Shown here: positions 1 to 9,228 of the stretch, piece after piece
Layout of the letters: each line of letters starts with the position of its first letter
Numbering within the stretch: position 1 is the stretch's first letter
From: CAIWHR01 sp963726775
Lineage (GTDB): Bacteria; Pseudomonadota; Gammaproteobacteria; Burkholderiales; Casimicrobiaceae
Direction of reading: 5' to 3'
Assembly: GCA_963726775.1 (NCBI GenBank)
Contig: CAVSDL010000009.1
Location: forward strand, 558,001-622,000
DNA: 64,000 nucleotides
Translations under genes and position numbers: made by a program
The notes under the pieces: generated by a model
Database searches by the model: none
The model's input: the letters and a program-made list of their open reading frames with translations, nothing else
What the model was told of the DNA's origin: nothing

Positions 1-59
1 CGTCAGCAGTGTACTCGCGTCCTGCGATATTTGTAACATTATCTAGTGCGTTTGTATTA

Positions 60-74
60 GTGGACTGTAACAAC
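60..74. repeat. left terminal inverted repeat of the IS630 element
   Basis: GTGGACTGTAACAAC, the exact reverse complement of 1143-1157. Complementarity stops after this 15th base. It lies just inside the left TA. Confidence 0.9.
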
Positions 75-89
75 CATTTATAGACTATA

Positions 90-1160
90 ATGGCGTTCAT
101 GGAGAACGCCATCAGTCTGTCGAAAACGGAACGAATGGAACTCACCAAACAGGCGACCAGTCGGACTGGCCGCGCAGAAGATGCGCGGCGAGCGCGACTG
201 GTTCTGCTGTTGGCTGAGGGCCATACGTGGGATGACATTTGTGATCGCTTGCCGTGCAGCCGAGGCTTCATCGACAGCTGGAGTAAGCGGTTTGCCGCCG
301 AACGCGTGGCTGGGTTGTACAGCCGGCATCGCGGTCAGAATGCGACCGTGCTGACGCCGCGCTTGGAGGCCCGCATCCTGGAGTGGACGTTGAAGCGGAA
401 ACCGGCTGATGGTTCGACCCAATGGAGTACGCGCAAATTGGGGACGGCCATGGGGGTTAGTCACATGATGGTGTCGCGGGTGTGGGCGAAGCACACCTTG
501 AAGCCGCACCGGGTTGATGGGTACTTGGCCTCCAACGATCCGGAGTTCGAAGCGAAGGCGGCAGACGTAATCGGTCTGTACCTGAACCCGCCGGCGCACG
601 CAGCAGTGTTCTGCGTCGATGAGAAGACGGCGATCCAAGCGCTTGACCGCAAGGATCCGGTGTTGCCGCTGTCGCCGGGACGCGCCGAGCGACATGGCTT
701 CGAGTATTACCGCCACGGCACACTGTCGCTGTACGCCGCGTTCAACACCAAGACCGGTGAGGTGTTGGGCAAGACCGCGGAACGGCATACGTCGGCGGAG
801 TTCGTGGCGTTTCTCACGGATATCGTGGTGAACCAGCGCAGAGGCAAAGAGATCCACGTCATTGCGGATAACCTTTCGGCGCACAAGACCAAGCGCGTCG
901 ATGCGTTTCTGGCGGAGCATCGCAACGTTCACCTGCATTTCACTCCAACCTACTCCTCATGGCTCAATCAGGTCGAACTGTGGTTCGCCAAGATCGAGCG
1001 CGATGTCATCGCCCGCGGTGTGTTCACGTCAGTACCGGACCTCAAACGCAAGCTGATGCGTTACATACGCCATTACAACAAGGCGCCCAGGACCGTGAAG
1101 TGGAAGTACTTCGATCCGACGCGCCGCATTAGTCCAGAATCAGTTGTTACAGTCCACTAG
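90..1160 (+). CDS. IS630 family transposase
   Basis: DDE transposase of 356 residues, the usual IS630 length. The N-terminal part (about 10-140) carries helix-turn-helix motifs for end binding. The catalytic part shows the first Asp in CVDEKT (near 176), the second in IADNLSAHK (near 258) and the Glu in NQVELWF (near 295). It cuts and pastes the element into TA sites. The stop codon TAG overlaps the right TA target: TA comes from the duplicated target and G from the flanking DNA, so termination depends on the insertion site. A perfect TATAAT at 86-91 overlaps the first ATG. Transcription from it would start near 98, so translation may really begin at the second ATG (99), making the message leaderless. 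The gene looks intact and probably active. Confidence 0.95.
   Translation: MAFMENAISLSKTERMELTKQATSRTGRAEDARRARLVLLLAEGHTWDDICDRLPCSRGFIDSWSKRFAAERVAGLYSRHRGQNATVLTPRLEARILEWTLKRKPADGSTQWSTRKLGTAMGVSHMMVSRVWAKHTLKPHRVDGYLASNDPEFEAKAADVIGLYLNPPAHAAVFCVDEKTAIQALDRKDPVLPLSPGRAERHGFEYYRHGTLSLYAAFNTKTGEVLGKTAERHTSAEFVAFLTDIVVNQRRGKEIHVIADNLSAHKTKRVDAFLAEHRNVHLHFTPTYSSWLNQVELWFAKIERDVIARGVFTSVPDLKRKLMRYIRHYNKAPRTVKWKYFDPTRRISPESVVTVH
1143..1157. repeat. right terminal inverted repeat of the IS630 element
   Basis: Reverse complement of 60-74. It lies inside the last codons of the transposase gene, so it is both coding and end sequence. Confidence 0.9.
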
Positions 1161-1210
1161 CACCTCACCCGTGACTCGTCGCGTGATCGAGCGCCGGGCC
1201 GCCGCGCGAA

Positions 1211-1825
1211 TCAGCGTTGCTCTGACTTGAGCGCCGACAGCGGCAACATCCTGGGCAGATCGAGCGCCTTGCGGCCCGGTTCCGGCGTCGCGAGCGGCGC
1301 CGTGGCTCGCATCGTCGAGTGCGATCGCCGTGCGAGTTGCCGGTAGCTGTCGGTGCCCTCGGCCTTCCAGGCAAGTTCGAGCGCGGTGAGCGCGCGCAAT
1401 ACCTTGGCAGGCATTCCCGCCACCAGCATGCGGGGAGGCACGATCATTCCGGCCTTGACGAAAGCCATTGCCGCGACGATCGCCGATTCGCCGATCACCG
1501 CGTTGTCGTTGATCACCGCGTTCATGCCGACGAGCGCGTTGCGCTCCACGGTGCAGCCGTGCAGAACGGCGCCGTGCCCGATATGTCCGCCTTCCTCGAC
1601 GACGGTCTGGAATCCGGGAAACGCATGCAGCACGCAGGTGTCCTGGACGTTGGCGCCCGCGCGAATATCGATGCGGCCAAAGTCGCCCCGCAGGCAGGCA
1701 GCGGGTCCGATGTAGCAGTCGGCGCCGACGATCACGTCACCGATGAGCACTGCCGACGGATGCACGTAAGCGGTGGGGTCGACCACCGGCGTGACACCGT
1801 CAATTGCGTAAACGGTCAACGTCAT
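1211..1825 (-). CDS. paaY: PaaY-type gamma-carbonic-anhydrase-fold hexapeptide protein
   Basis: Left-handed beta-helix protein of 204 residues. It starts with YAIDGVTPVV and PTAYVHPSAVLIGDVIVG, runs through hexapeptide repeats with the gamma-class His ligands (HIGHGAVLHGC, around 80-95) and ends with a helical tail containing LELAWKAEGT and EPGRK. This order and length match PaaY, reported to be a thioesterase that removes dead-end CoA adducts in phenylacetate catabolism; CaiE and YrdA-like carbonic anhydrases are close alternatives. It lies 39 bases downstream of purL on the same strand and some 60 kb from the paaK-paaI-paaH genes at the other end, so it is not in a paa operon here. Start is ATG at 1825. 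The IS630 element sits immediately beyond its 3' end. Confidence 0.8.
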   Translation of the reverse strand: MTLTVYAIDGVTPVVDPTAYVHPSAVLIGDVIVGADCYIGPAACLRGDFGRIDIRAGANVQDTCVLHAFPGFQTVVEEGGHIGHGAVLHGCTVERNALVGMNAVINDNAVIGESAIVAAMAFVKAGMIVPPRMLVAGMPAKVLRALTALELAWKAEGTDSYRQLARRSHSTMRATAPLATPEPGRKALDLPRMLPLSALKSEQR

Positions 1826-1863
1826 CGAGTATCTCCCTCAAGCGGCGGTCGGAAGCGGCGCCT

Positions 1864-4800
1864 TCATCCAAGCCATGCGCGCGCGTTGCGAAACATCCGC
1901 ATCCACGGCGAATCCTCGCCCCAGCCATCCGGATGCCAGGAAAGCTGAACCGTCCTCAGCCCGCGTTCCGGGTGCGGCATCAGAATCGTGAAGCGGCCGT
2001 CGGCCGTCGTGAGGCCCGTGATCCCCTTTGGGGACCCATTGGGATTGCACGGATACCGCTCCGTCGCCCCGCCGGTATTCTCGACGAAACGCAGCGTCAC
2101 GTGAGGCTGCGCCGAGGCGAGCTGCGCGGCATCGCGGAATTCGGCGTAGCCCTCGCCGTGCGCAGTCGCGACCGGAATGCGGCTCCCTTCCATGCCGCGG
2201 AAGAACAGCGACGAAGTGCGCTGGACCTCCAGCATCACGAATCGCGCCTCGAACTGTTCCGACCGGTTACGCACGAAATGCGGCCAATGGTCCGATCCCG
2301 GAATCAGTTCGTGCAGGTTGCTCATCATCTGGCAGCCATTGCACACGCCGAGCGCAAACGTGTCGCGTCGAGAAAAGAAGCCGGCGAAATCCTCGCGCGC
2401 CCTTTCGTTGAACAGGATCGACTTGGCCCAGCCCTCTCCGGCGCCGAGGACGTCACCATAGGAAAATCCGCCGCAAGCGACGAACGCCCTGAAATCCGCC
2501 AGCGTGCGGCGACCGGCGAGAATATCGCTCATGTGGACGTCGTACGCGGCAAACCCGGCGCGGTCGAACGCCGCCGCCATCTCGACGTGGCCATTGACAC
2601 CCTGCTCGCGCAGGATCGCGATCGCGGGGCGCGAGCCGCTGGCGATGTATGGCGCCGCAATGTCAGCCACCGGGTCGAATGTCAGAGCCGGGGAAAGCCC
2701 GGGGTCACCCCTGTCGAGGATGCGGTCGTATTCCTCGTCGGCGGCTTCCGGGTTGTCGCGCATGCGTTGCAGCGCATGCGTAGTCGCCGACCACGCGCGA
2801 TGCAGCTCGACGCGCGATTCGTCGAGCAGCAATACGCCCTTGCCCTCGATGCGAATCCGCTCGCCTTGCGTCGCGCGGCCGATCACCTGCGCGACGATGC
2901 CGGCATCGGCGAGGCGCTGCGCCACCGCCGCAAGAGCGTGCGCTCGAACCTGCACGACGGCGCCGAGCTCCTCGGTGAACAGCGCCGCCAGCGGATCGGC
3001 TGTTCCGGCGAGGACGATGTCGAGCCCGCAGCGCGACGCGAACGCCATCTCCGCGAGCGCCACGAAAAGGCCGCCGTCGGCGATGTCGTGATAGGCGAGC
3101 AACCGGCCCTGGCGATGCAGATCCTGGATCGCGTCGAAGAATCCCGCGAGCCGCGCCGCATCGTCGACGTCCGGACAGGTGTCGCCGAGCTGACCGTAGA
3201 CCTGCGCCAGCGCCGAACCGCCCAGCCGGTGCCGTCCCGCCGACACGTCGATCCATGCCAGAAGCGCCTCGTCGCCGACCAGCGCGAGTTCCGGCGTCAG
3301 CACCTGCCGTGCGTCAGGGGCAGGCGCAAACGCCGATACGATAAGCGACAGCGGCGCGGTGACCGACTTGTCGATGGCGTTCTCGTGCCACGTCGTGCGC
3401 ATCGACATCGAATCCTTGCCGACCGGAATACTGATGCCCAGCGCCGGGCACAGCTCCATCGCAACGGCACGGACCGTATCGTAGAGCGCCGCATCTTCTC
3501 CCGGGTGCCCGGCAGGTGCCATCCAGTTCGCCGACAACTTGATGTCGCTGCGCCGCGCGATCCCGGCGGCGGCGATGTTGGTGATGGCCTCGCCCACCGC
3601 CATTCTTCCGGATGCCCGTGCGTCGATCAGCGCCAGCGGCGTCCGCTCGCCCATGGCCATCGCCTCTCCGGCGTACCCGTCGAAATCCATCAGCGTCACG
3701 GCGACGTCGGCGACGGGGACCTGCCATCGCCCGACCATGGGGTCGCGCGAGCACAGCCCGCCGACCGTGCGGTCGCCGATCGTGACGAGGAACGTCTTGT
3801 CGGCGACCGCAGGCAACTGCAGGACGCGGTACGCGGCGTCCTTCACCGTGACCCCGTCCAAAGCAAGCGGAGGCAGCTCGCGGACGACATGCACGACATC
3901 GCGAGTCATCTTCGGGACCTTGCCGAGGAGCACCTCTAGATCCATGTCCACGGGCGTGTTGGCGAAGTGCGGATCGGCAACGACAAGCCGCATCGCGGCG
4001 GTCGCGCGGCCGACGACTGCATACGGGCACCGCTCGCGCTCGCAGATCGCGCGAAACCTGTCGACATCACCGGAGCGTATCGCGAGCACGTAGCGCTCCT
4101 GCGCCTCGTTGCACCAGATCTCGCGCGGCGCCATGCCGGGTTCTTCCGACGGCACGGCGCGAAGATCGAATTGGGCGCCGGCGCCGCCGCCGTGCACGAG
4201 CTCGGGGAACGCATTCGATAGACCGCCGGCACCGACATCATGGATCGACAAAATCGGGTTCGCGGCGCCCAGTTGCCAGCAGCGGTCGATGACCTCCTGC
4301 GCGCGACGCTGCATTTCCGCATTGCCGCGCTGGACGGAATCGAAGTCGAGATCGGCGGCGTTGGCGCCCGTTCCCATCGAGGAGGCTGCGCCACCTCCCA
4401 TTCCGATGAGCATTCCCGGCCCGCCGAGCTGGACCAGAAGAGCTCCGTCCGGAATCTGCATCTTGCGCGCGTGGGCTGCGGCGATGTTGCCGACGCCGCC
4501 CGCGATCATGATCGGCTTGTGATATCCGCGCATTTCCCCGGCGACCGATTGTTCGAACGTCCGGAAATAGCCCAGCAGGTTCGGTCTCCCGAACTCGTTG
4601 TTGAACGACGCTCCGCCGATGGGCGCTTCGAGCATGATGTCCTGCGCCGATGCAATGCGATCCGGTTTGCCGTACGGCGCCTCCCACGGCTGCGGCAACG
4701 CGGGCAGGCGCAGGTGCGACACGCTGTAGCCGGTGAGACCTGCTTTCGGCTTCGCGCCGACGCCAGTGGCGCCTTCGTCGCGGATCTCGCCACCGGAGCC

Positions 4801-5748
4801 GGTTGCGGCGCCCGGGTACGGAGCGATTGCCGTCGGATGGTTGTGCGTCTCCACCTTCATGAGGATATGCGTCGGCTCGGTGTGTGCGGCGTAGCGGCCA
4901 TCCCCGCCCGGATAGAAGCGCCGCACGGTCGCGCCCTCGATCACCGCCGCGTTGTCGGAGTACGCGACGACGGTGCCCTGCGGATGGGCCGCATGCGTAT
5001 GCCGAATCATCGCAAACAGGCTTTTCTCCTGCGCCACACCGTCGACAATCCAGGCAGCATTGAAGATCTTGTGCCGGCAGTGCTCCGAATTCGCCTGCGC
5101 GAACATCATCAGCTCGACATCCGTCGGGTCGCGACCGATGCGACGAAAGTTCACGTCGAGGTAGTCGATCTCGTCCGGCGCGAGCGCCAGGCCAAGTTGG
5201 GCATTCGCCTTGTCGATCGCCGCGTGTCCGTCCGTGAGCAGCGGAATCATCGCCATCGGCTTCGGCGGGACGTGAGAGAACAACATCGCAGCCTCGTCCA
5301 GCGAACCATACGGAAATTCGGTCATCCGGTCATGCAGGAGCGGCAGCAGCGTCGCCCGGTCAGCCGCGGACAGCCTCTTTCCAGACCGGGTCGCAATGCG
5401 ATAGCCCACTCCGCGCTCGATACGCGTCACCGCGCGGAGCCCGCAATTCTGTGCAATGTCGGTGGCCTTCGACGACCAGGGCGAGATCGTGCCGGGTCGC
5501 GGGACGACGAGGATGAATTCACCGTCATTCGCCGCGGGTTCGTCGTGCGGCCCGTAGGTCAGGATGCGTTCCAGCGACGCGCGCTCGGCGGCAGTCAGGT
5601 CCCGGTCAGTTTTGACGAAGTGCCAGAAGGTGGCGGTCAGTCGGGAAACGGCGTGGCCCGGATGGCGTGACCCGAGCGCGGAAACGAGCTTGGCGACACG
5701 GAAAGGCGACAGCGCGTGACGCCCGCGCAGCGTAAGGAGATGCGACAT
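1864..5748 (-). CDS. purL: phosphoribosylformylglycinamidine synthase (FGAM synthase)
   Basis: Large single-chain PurL of 1294 residues, the proteobacterial form. It converts FGAR, glutamine and ATP to FGAM in de novo purine synthesis. The N-terminal PurS-like part comes first, then two AIR-synthetase-like ATPase halves (FNNEFGRPNLLGYFR and the GLSNAFPELVHGGG region) and a C-terminal class I glutamine amidotransferase with catalytic Cys in FALGVCNGCQMM and His/Glu in PHPERG. The start MSHLLTLRGRHALSPFR aligns with the usual N-terminus. A TATAAT box lies 27 bases upstream, and no clear Shine-Dalgarno sequence is visible. guaC, another purine gene, lies upstream on the same strand but 130 bases away, so it is probably transcribed separately. 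Confidence 0.97.
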   Translation of the reverse strand: MSHLLTLRGRHALSPFRVAKLVSALGSRHPGHAVSRLTATFWHFVKTDRDLTAAERASLERILTYGPHDEPAANDGEFILVVPRPGTISPWSSKATDIAQNCGLRAVTRIERGVGYRIATRSGKRLSAADRATLLPLLHDRMTEFPYGSLDEAAMLFSHVPPKPMAMIPLLTDGHAAIDKANAQLGLALAPDEIDYLDVNFRRIGRDPTDVELMMFAQANSEHCRHKIFNAAWIVDGVAQEKSLFAMIRHTHAAHPQGTVVAYSDNAAVIEGATVRRFYPGGDGRYAAHTEPTHILMKVETHNHPTAIAPYPGAATGSGGEIRDEGATGVGAKPKAGLTGYSVSHLRLPALPQPWEAPYGKPDRIASAQDIMLEAPIGGASFNNEFGRPNLLGYFRTFEQSVAGEMRGYHKPIMIAGGVGNIAAAHARKMQIPDGALLVQLGGPGMLIGMGGGAASSMGTGANAADLDFDSVQRGNAEMQRRAQEVIDRCWQLGAANPILSIHDVGAGGLSNAFPELVHGGGAGAQFDLRAVPSEEPGMAPREIWCNEAQERYVLAIRSGDVDRFRAICERERCPYAVVGRATAAMRLVVADPHFANTPVDMDLEVLLGKVPKMTRDVVHVVRELPPLALDGVTVKDAAYRVLQLPAVADKTFLVTIGDRTVGGLCSRDPMVGRWQVPVADVAVTLMDFDGYAGEAMAMGERTPLALIDARASGRMAVGEAITNIAAAGIARRSDIKLSANWMAPAGHPGEDAALYDTVRAVAMELCPALGISIPVGKDSMSMRTTWHENAIDKSVTAPLSLIVSAFAPAPDARQVLTPELALVGDEALLAWIDVSAGRHRLGGSALAQVYGQLGDTCPDVDDAARLAGFFDAIQDLHRQGRLLAYHDIADGGLFVALAEMAFASRCGLDIVLAGTADPLAALFTEELGAVVQVRAHALAAVAQRLADAGIVAQVIGRATQGERIRIEGKGVLLLDESRVELHRAWSATTHALQRMRDNPEAADEEYDRILDRGDPGLSPALTFDPVADIAAPYIASGSRPAIAILREQGVNGHVEMAAAFDRAGFAAYDVHMSDILAGRRTLADFRAFVACGGFSYGDVLGAGEGWAKSILFNERAREDFAGFFSRRDTFALGVCNGCQMMSNLHELIPGSDHWPHFVRNRSEQFEARFVMLEVQRTSSLFFRGMEGSRIPVATAHGEGYAEFRDAAQLASAQPHVTLRFVENTGGATERYPCNPNGSPKGITGLTTADGRFTILMPHPERGLRTVQLSWHPDGWGEDSPWMRMFRNARAWLG

Positions 5749-5774
5749 GTACGGCGCAGGGGACGTAAACGAGG

Positions 5775-5780
5775 ATTATA
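5775..5780 (-). promoter_or_regulatory. putative -10 element of purL
   Basis: A perfect TATAAT on the minus strand, 27 bases before the purL ATG. No convincing -35 is found at 16-18 bp spacing. Transcription would begin near 5768, leaving a leader of about 20 bases. Confidence 0.45.
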
Positions 5781-5877
5781 CCCGCAACCGTTACCCGACT
5801 CCGCGTGCGCACGACGCCATCTCAGCGACGCAATGGGCGCGTCAAACGGGCGCCACCGTTCCGGTCCGCGCCCCCGC

Positions 5878-6918
5878 TCAACCCTTCGCCAAGGCGTCAC
5901 TTTGTGTCTGCGCAACCCGGATGAAAGTCGTGCGCTTCGAGAATTCGCGCAGTCGTCGTGCGCCTACGTAGGTGCACGCGGAACGCACGCCGCCCAGGAT
6001 TTCCTGTGCCGTGTCGGCGACGGGGCCGCGATACGGCACCAGCACTTCACGGCCTTCCGCTGCCCGATACTTCGCGACGCCGCCCGCGTACCTTTCCATC
6101 GCCGCCTTGCTGCTCATGCCATAGAAGGTCCTGAATTTCTGGCCGTCGCGTTCGACGATGTCGCCGCCCGACTCGGCGTGCCCGGCGAACATGCCGCCCA
6201 GCATCACGAAATCCGCGCCGCCGCCAAATGCCTTCGCGACGTCGCCCACGGTCGCACAACCGCCGTCGGCACAGATGTGGCCTTCGAGGCCGTGCGCGGC
6301 GTCGGCGCAATCGATGATCGCGGACAGTTGCGGATAGCCCACTCCGGTCATCCTGCGCGTGGTGCAGACGGAACCCGGTCCGATGCCGACCTTGACGATG
6401 TCGGCGCCGGAAAGGATCAGCTCCTCGGTCATCTCTCCGGTGACGACATTGCCGGCCATGATCACGAGCTGTGGATACGCGTCGCGAATCTTCGCGACGA
6501 AGCGAACGAAACCCTCGGTATAGCCGTTGGCGACGTCGATGCAGACATATTGGATCGCGGTGCCCGCGGCGTCCATGACCTTGCGAAACTTGTCTTCGTC
6601 CGCCTTGGCGATGCCCATCGAATAGAACGCCGCGGACTTGCAATCCAGGGCGCGGAAGAACGCGACGCACTCGTCGAGGCCATAGTGCTTGTGCAATGCG
6701 GTCGAGAGCTTGAACGCAGCGAGCGCCCGCGCCATCTCGAAGGTGCCGGTCGTGTCCATGTTCGCCGCGATGATCGGGATGCCGGCGTACTGGATGCCCG
6801 CATGCCGAAAGTGAAATTCGCGCGAAATGTCGACGTCCGAGCGCGTCGTCAGCGTCGAGCGCTTGGGGCGGATCAGCACGTCCCTGAAATCGAGCTTGAT
6901 TTCGTTGTCGATGCGCAT
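5878..6918 (-). CDS. guaC: GMP reductase
   Basis: 346 residues of the IMPDH/GMPR TIM-barrel family, matching the length of enterobacterial GuaC (MRIDNEIKLDFRDVLIRPKR at the N-terminus). It reduces GMP to IMP with NADPH, releasing ammonia, and so recycles guanine nucleotides. The catalytic loop GIGPGSVCTTRRMTGVGYPQ carries the active-site Cys. No CBS-domain insertion is present, which argues for GMP reductase over IMP dehydrogenase. It is followed by purL on the same strand, so two purine genes are neighbours, and preceded by the glutamate transporter operon. Confidence 0.95.
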   Translation of the reverse strand: MRIDNEIKLDFRDVLIRPKRSTLTTRSDVDISREFHFRHAGIQYAGIPIIAANMDTTGTFEMARALAAFKLSTALHKHYGLDECVAFFRALDCKSAAFYSMGIAKADEDKFRKVMDAAGTAIQYVCIDVANGYTEGFVRFVAKIRDAYPQLVIMAGNVVTGEMTEELILSGADIVKVGIGPGSVCTTRRMTGVGYPQLSAIIDCADAAHGLEGHICADGGCATVGDVAKAFGGGADFVMLGGMFAGHAESGGDIVERDGQKFRTFYGMSSKAAMERYAGGVAKYRAAEGREVLVPYRGPVADTAQEILGGVRSACTYVGARRLREFSKRTTFIRVAQTQSDALAKG

Positions 6919-6988
6919 GGGCTTCGAATGGACGCGAGAATGCCGTAAGGAGGACCAGGCACGTGGCCGCCGTGCGTCCCTTGGCGAC

Positions 6989-7717
6989 TCAGTGTTGCAG
7001 GATCTTGGCCAGGAACTGCTGCGCTCGCTCCGAGCGCGGCTTACCGAAGAAATCGTCCTTGGTCGCGTCTTCGACGATCTCGCCGCGGTCCATGAAGATG
7101 ACGCGATGACTGACCCTCCGCGCGAATCCCATTTCGTGCGTGACGACCATCATCGTCATGCCCTCTTTCGCGAGCAGCACCATCACATCGAGCACTTCGC
7201 CCACCATCTCGGGATCGAGCGCGGACGTGGGCTCGTCGAACAGCATCACGATCGGGTCCATGGACAGCGCACGGGCGATGGCCACGCGCTGCTGCTGCCC
7301 CCCCGAAAGCTGGCCCGGGAATTTGTCCTTCTGCGCGATCAGGCCGACGCGGTCCAGCATCTTCAGGCCGCGCTTCAAGGCGTCGTCCCTGGACCGGTCG
7401 AGCACCTTGATCTGAGCCAAGGTCAGATTCTCGGTAACGGTGAGGTGCGGAAACAGTTCGAAATGCTGGAAGACCATGCCGACGCGCGCGCGCAGCTTCG
7501 GCAGATTCGTCTTCGGATCGGAGATCGAAATGCCGTCGACGATGACATCGCCCTCCTGGAACGGCTCCAGCGCATTGACGCATTTGATGAGCGTGGACTT
7601 GCCCGACCCCGAGGGGCCGCACACGACGACGACCTCGCCCTTGTTGATCTTCGTCGTGCAGTTGGTCAGCACCTGGAAGCTGCCGTACCACTTGGAAATG
7701 CCCTTGATGTCGATCAT
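6989..7717 (-). CDS. gltL: glutamate/aspartate ABC transporter ATP-binding protein
   Basis: ABC ATPase of 242 residues, the polar-amino-acid (PAAT) type. Walker A is GPSGSGKST, the Q-loop lies in GMVFQHFELFPH, the signature is LSGGQQQR, Walker B is IVMLFDEPTSALDP and the switch His is in VVTHEMG. It powers uptake through GltJ/GltK. It is the last gene of a four-gene set transcribed gltI-gltJ-gltK-gltL, 23 bases after gltK. Glutamate/aspartate specificity is inferred from gene order and resemblance to GltI; other acidic amino acids are possible. Confidence 0.93.
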   Translation of the reverse strand: MIDIKGISKWYGSFQVLTNCTTKINKGEVVVVCGPSGSGKSTLIKCVNALEPFQEGDVIVDGISISDPKTNLPKLRARVGMVFQHFELFPHLTVTENLTLAQIKVLDRSRDDALKRGLKMLDRVGLIAQKDKFPGQLSGGQQQRVAIARALSMDPIVMLFDEPTSALDPEMVGEVLDVMVLLAKEGMTMMVVTHEMGFARRVSHRVIFMDRGEIVEDATKDDFFGKPRSERAQQFLAKILQH

Positions 7718-7740
7718 GGCGCTCTTTCGTTCCTTCGGGA

Positions 7741-8406
7741 TCAGCGGATGATGGCGATCTTCTTCTGCAGCTGGCGCACGAGCATCGACAAGCTGAAGCA
7801 GATGACAAAATAGACCAGCGCCGCGAGCAGGTACATCTCGACCGGCCGGTTGAAATTCTTGCCCGCGACCTCGAAGCCCTTCAGCAGGTCATAGGCGCCG
7901 ACGGCGTACACCAGCGACGTGTCCTGGAACAGGATGATGGTTTGCGTGAGCAGCACCGGCAGCATGTTGCGGAATGCCTGCGGCAACACGATCAGCTTCA
8001 TGCACTGCGCATAGGTCATTCCGACCGCATACCCCGCCGAGACCTGGCCCGCGGGCACCGACTGGATACCGGCACGCATGATCTCGGAGTAGTACGCCGC
8101 CTCGAACACCGTGAAGGTGATGATGGCGGAGAGGTCTGCGCCCAAGGGCCGTCCGATGAGCAGAGGAATGAGCAGAAAGAACCACAGGATCACCATCACC
8201 AGCGGAATCGAGCGCAGCGTGTTCACGTAGAACGCGGCCGGCAGGACCAGCCATCGCTTGCCCGACAGCCGCATGAGCGCGATAGCCGTGCCCAGCGCAA
8301 TGCCGCCCACCATGGCGAACAGCGTGAGCTGAACAGAGAAGTAGAAACCCTTGAGAATGAAGCTGGAAACGATGTTCCAGTCGAAAAAGAGGAAGCTCAG
8401 GTTCAT
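7741..8406 (-). CDS. gltK: glutamate/aspartate ABC transporter permease GltK
   Basis: Inner-membrane permease of 221 residues with about five membrane segments and the amino-acid-permease motif SAGYAVGMTYAQCMKLIVLPQ (EAA loop) that contacts the ATPase. It pairs with GltJ to form the channel. Its ATG overlaps the gltJ stop by four bases (ATGA), indicating translational coupling. Confidence 0.92.
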   Translation of the reverse strand: MNLSFLFFDWNIVSSFILKGFYFSVQLTLFAMVGGIALGTAIALMRLSGKRWLVLPAAFYVNTLRSIPLVMVILWFFLLIPLLIGRPLGADLSAIITFTVFEAAYYSEIMRAGIQSVPAGQVSAGYAVGMTYAQCMKLIVLPQAFRNMLPVLLTQTIILFQDTSLVYAVGAYDLLKGFEVAGKNFNRPVEMYLLAALVYFVICFSLSMLVRQLQKKIAIIR

Positions 8407-9107
8407 CTGCCGCCCCCGATCATGCCGGGCACCCGAACGCGCTTTTCGATGACCGAAGCCACCCGATTGATGGTGAATGCGGACACGAAATACAGACCGG
8501 TGACCGCGAGGTAGATCTCGACGCCGCGGGAGGTCTCCTCCTGCGCCTGCATCGCGAAGAAGGTCAGCTCCGCGATGCTCACGGCGAACGCCACCGATGA
8601 GTTCTTTATGATGTTCATCGACTCGCTGGTCAGCGGCGGTACCACGATGCGAAATGCCATCGGCAGCAGAACGTAACGGTACGTCTGCGGCAGTGTCAGG
8701 CCCACGGCCAGGCCGGCGTAGCGCTGTCCTTTGGGCAGGGCCTGGATGCCGGCCTTGACCTGCTCCGAAATGCGCGCCGAAGTGAAGAAGCCCAGAGCAA
8801 TCACGACCGCGACGAAGTCAGGGACCGCTTGCAGGCTCCTGAAGATCGACGGAATGACGTGATACCAGAGAAAAATCTGCACCAGCAGCGGGATGTTGCG
8901 GAAGAGCTCGGTCCAGCCGTTGCCGATCCACACGAACGCCTTGACCGGCGTCGTGCGCAGGATTCCCATCAGCGAGCCGACGGTCAGCGCGACCACGAGC
9001 GAGCAGCCCGAGACGAGGAGGGTCCAGCCCCAGGCCGACATCATCCAGTTCAGATAAGTCTGCCCGCCCCCGGTATCCTGGAAGAAAACCTGCCAATCCC
9101 AGCTCAT
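8403..9107 (-). CDS. gltJ: glutamate/aspartate ABC transporter permease GltJ
   Basis: Permease of 234 residues starting MSWDWQVFFQDTGG, with about five membrane segments and the EAA loop YAGLAVGLTLPQTYRYVLLPM. The start at 9107 is preferred over a longer frame because GGGAGG lies eight bases before it and the upstream extension looks non-coding. It forms the membrane channel with GltK, whose start overlaps its stop. The gap to gltI is 121 bases. Confidence 0.92.
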   Translation of the reverse strand: MSWDWQVFFQDTGGGQTYLNWMMSAWGWTLLVSGCSLVVALTVGSLMGILRTTPVKAFVWIGNGWTELFRNIPLLVQIFLWYHVIPSIFRSLQAVPDFVAVVIALGFFTSARISEQVKAGIQALPKGQRYAGLAVGLTLPQTYRYVLLPMAFRIVVPPLTSESMNIIKNSSVAFAVSIAELTFFAMQAQEETSRGVEIYLAVTGLYFVSAFTINRVASVIEKRVRVPGMIGGGR

Positions 9108-9228
9108 CGAGCAGCCTCCCGCCGTTCGTCGGGCCCCGGTCAGAAAAAAGCGCGACGCGGGTGCACCGTCGCCGCGCGTGCGCAGCAGGGGCACGCGCCA
9201 GCGGGCGCCGGCGCCTGCCCGGGTGTCG

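Larger units (their letters stand above)
58..1159 (+). mobile_element. IS630-type insertion sequence, complete
   Basis: Complete element bounded by perfect 15-bp terminal inverted repeats (GTGGACTGTAACAAC inward from 60 and, on the minus strand, from 1157). A TA dinucleotide lies directly outside each end (58-59 and 1158-1159), as expected for the TA target duplication of the IS630/Tc1-mariner group. One intact DDE transposase fills the element. The left flank is clearly more AT-rich than the rest of the window, and the right flank leads into the end of a paaY-type gene. No gene interruption can be shown because the left flank is cut by the window edge. Family is confident; I cannot name the isoform. 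Confidence 0.9.

Noticed and set aside
1804..5670. Long plus-strand frames antisense to purL
   Set aside because: Arg/His/Ala-rich shadows with no domain character; purL on the minus strand is unambiguous.
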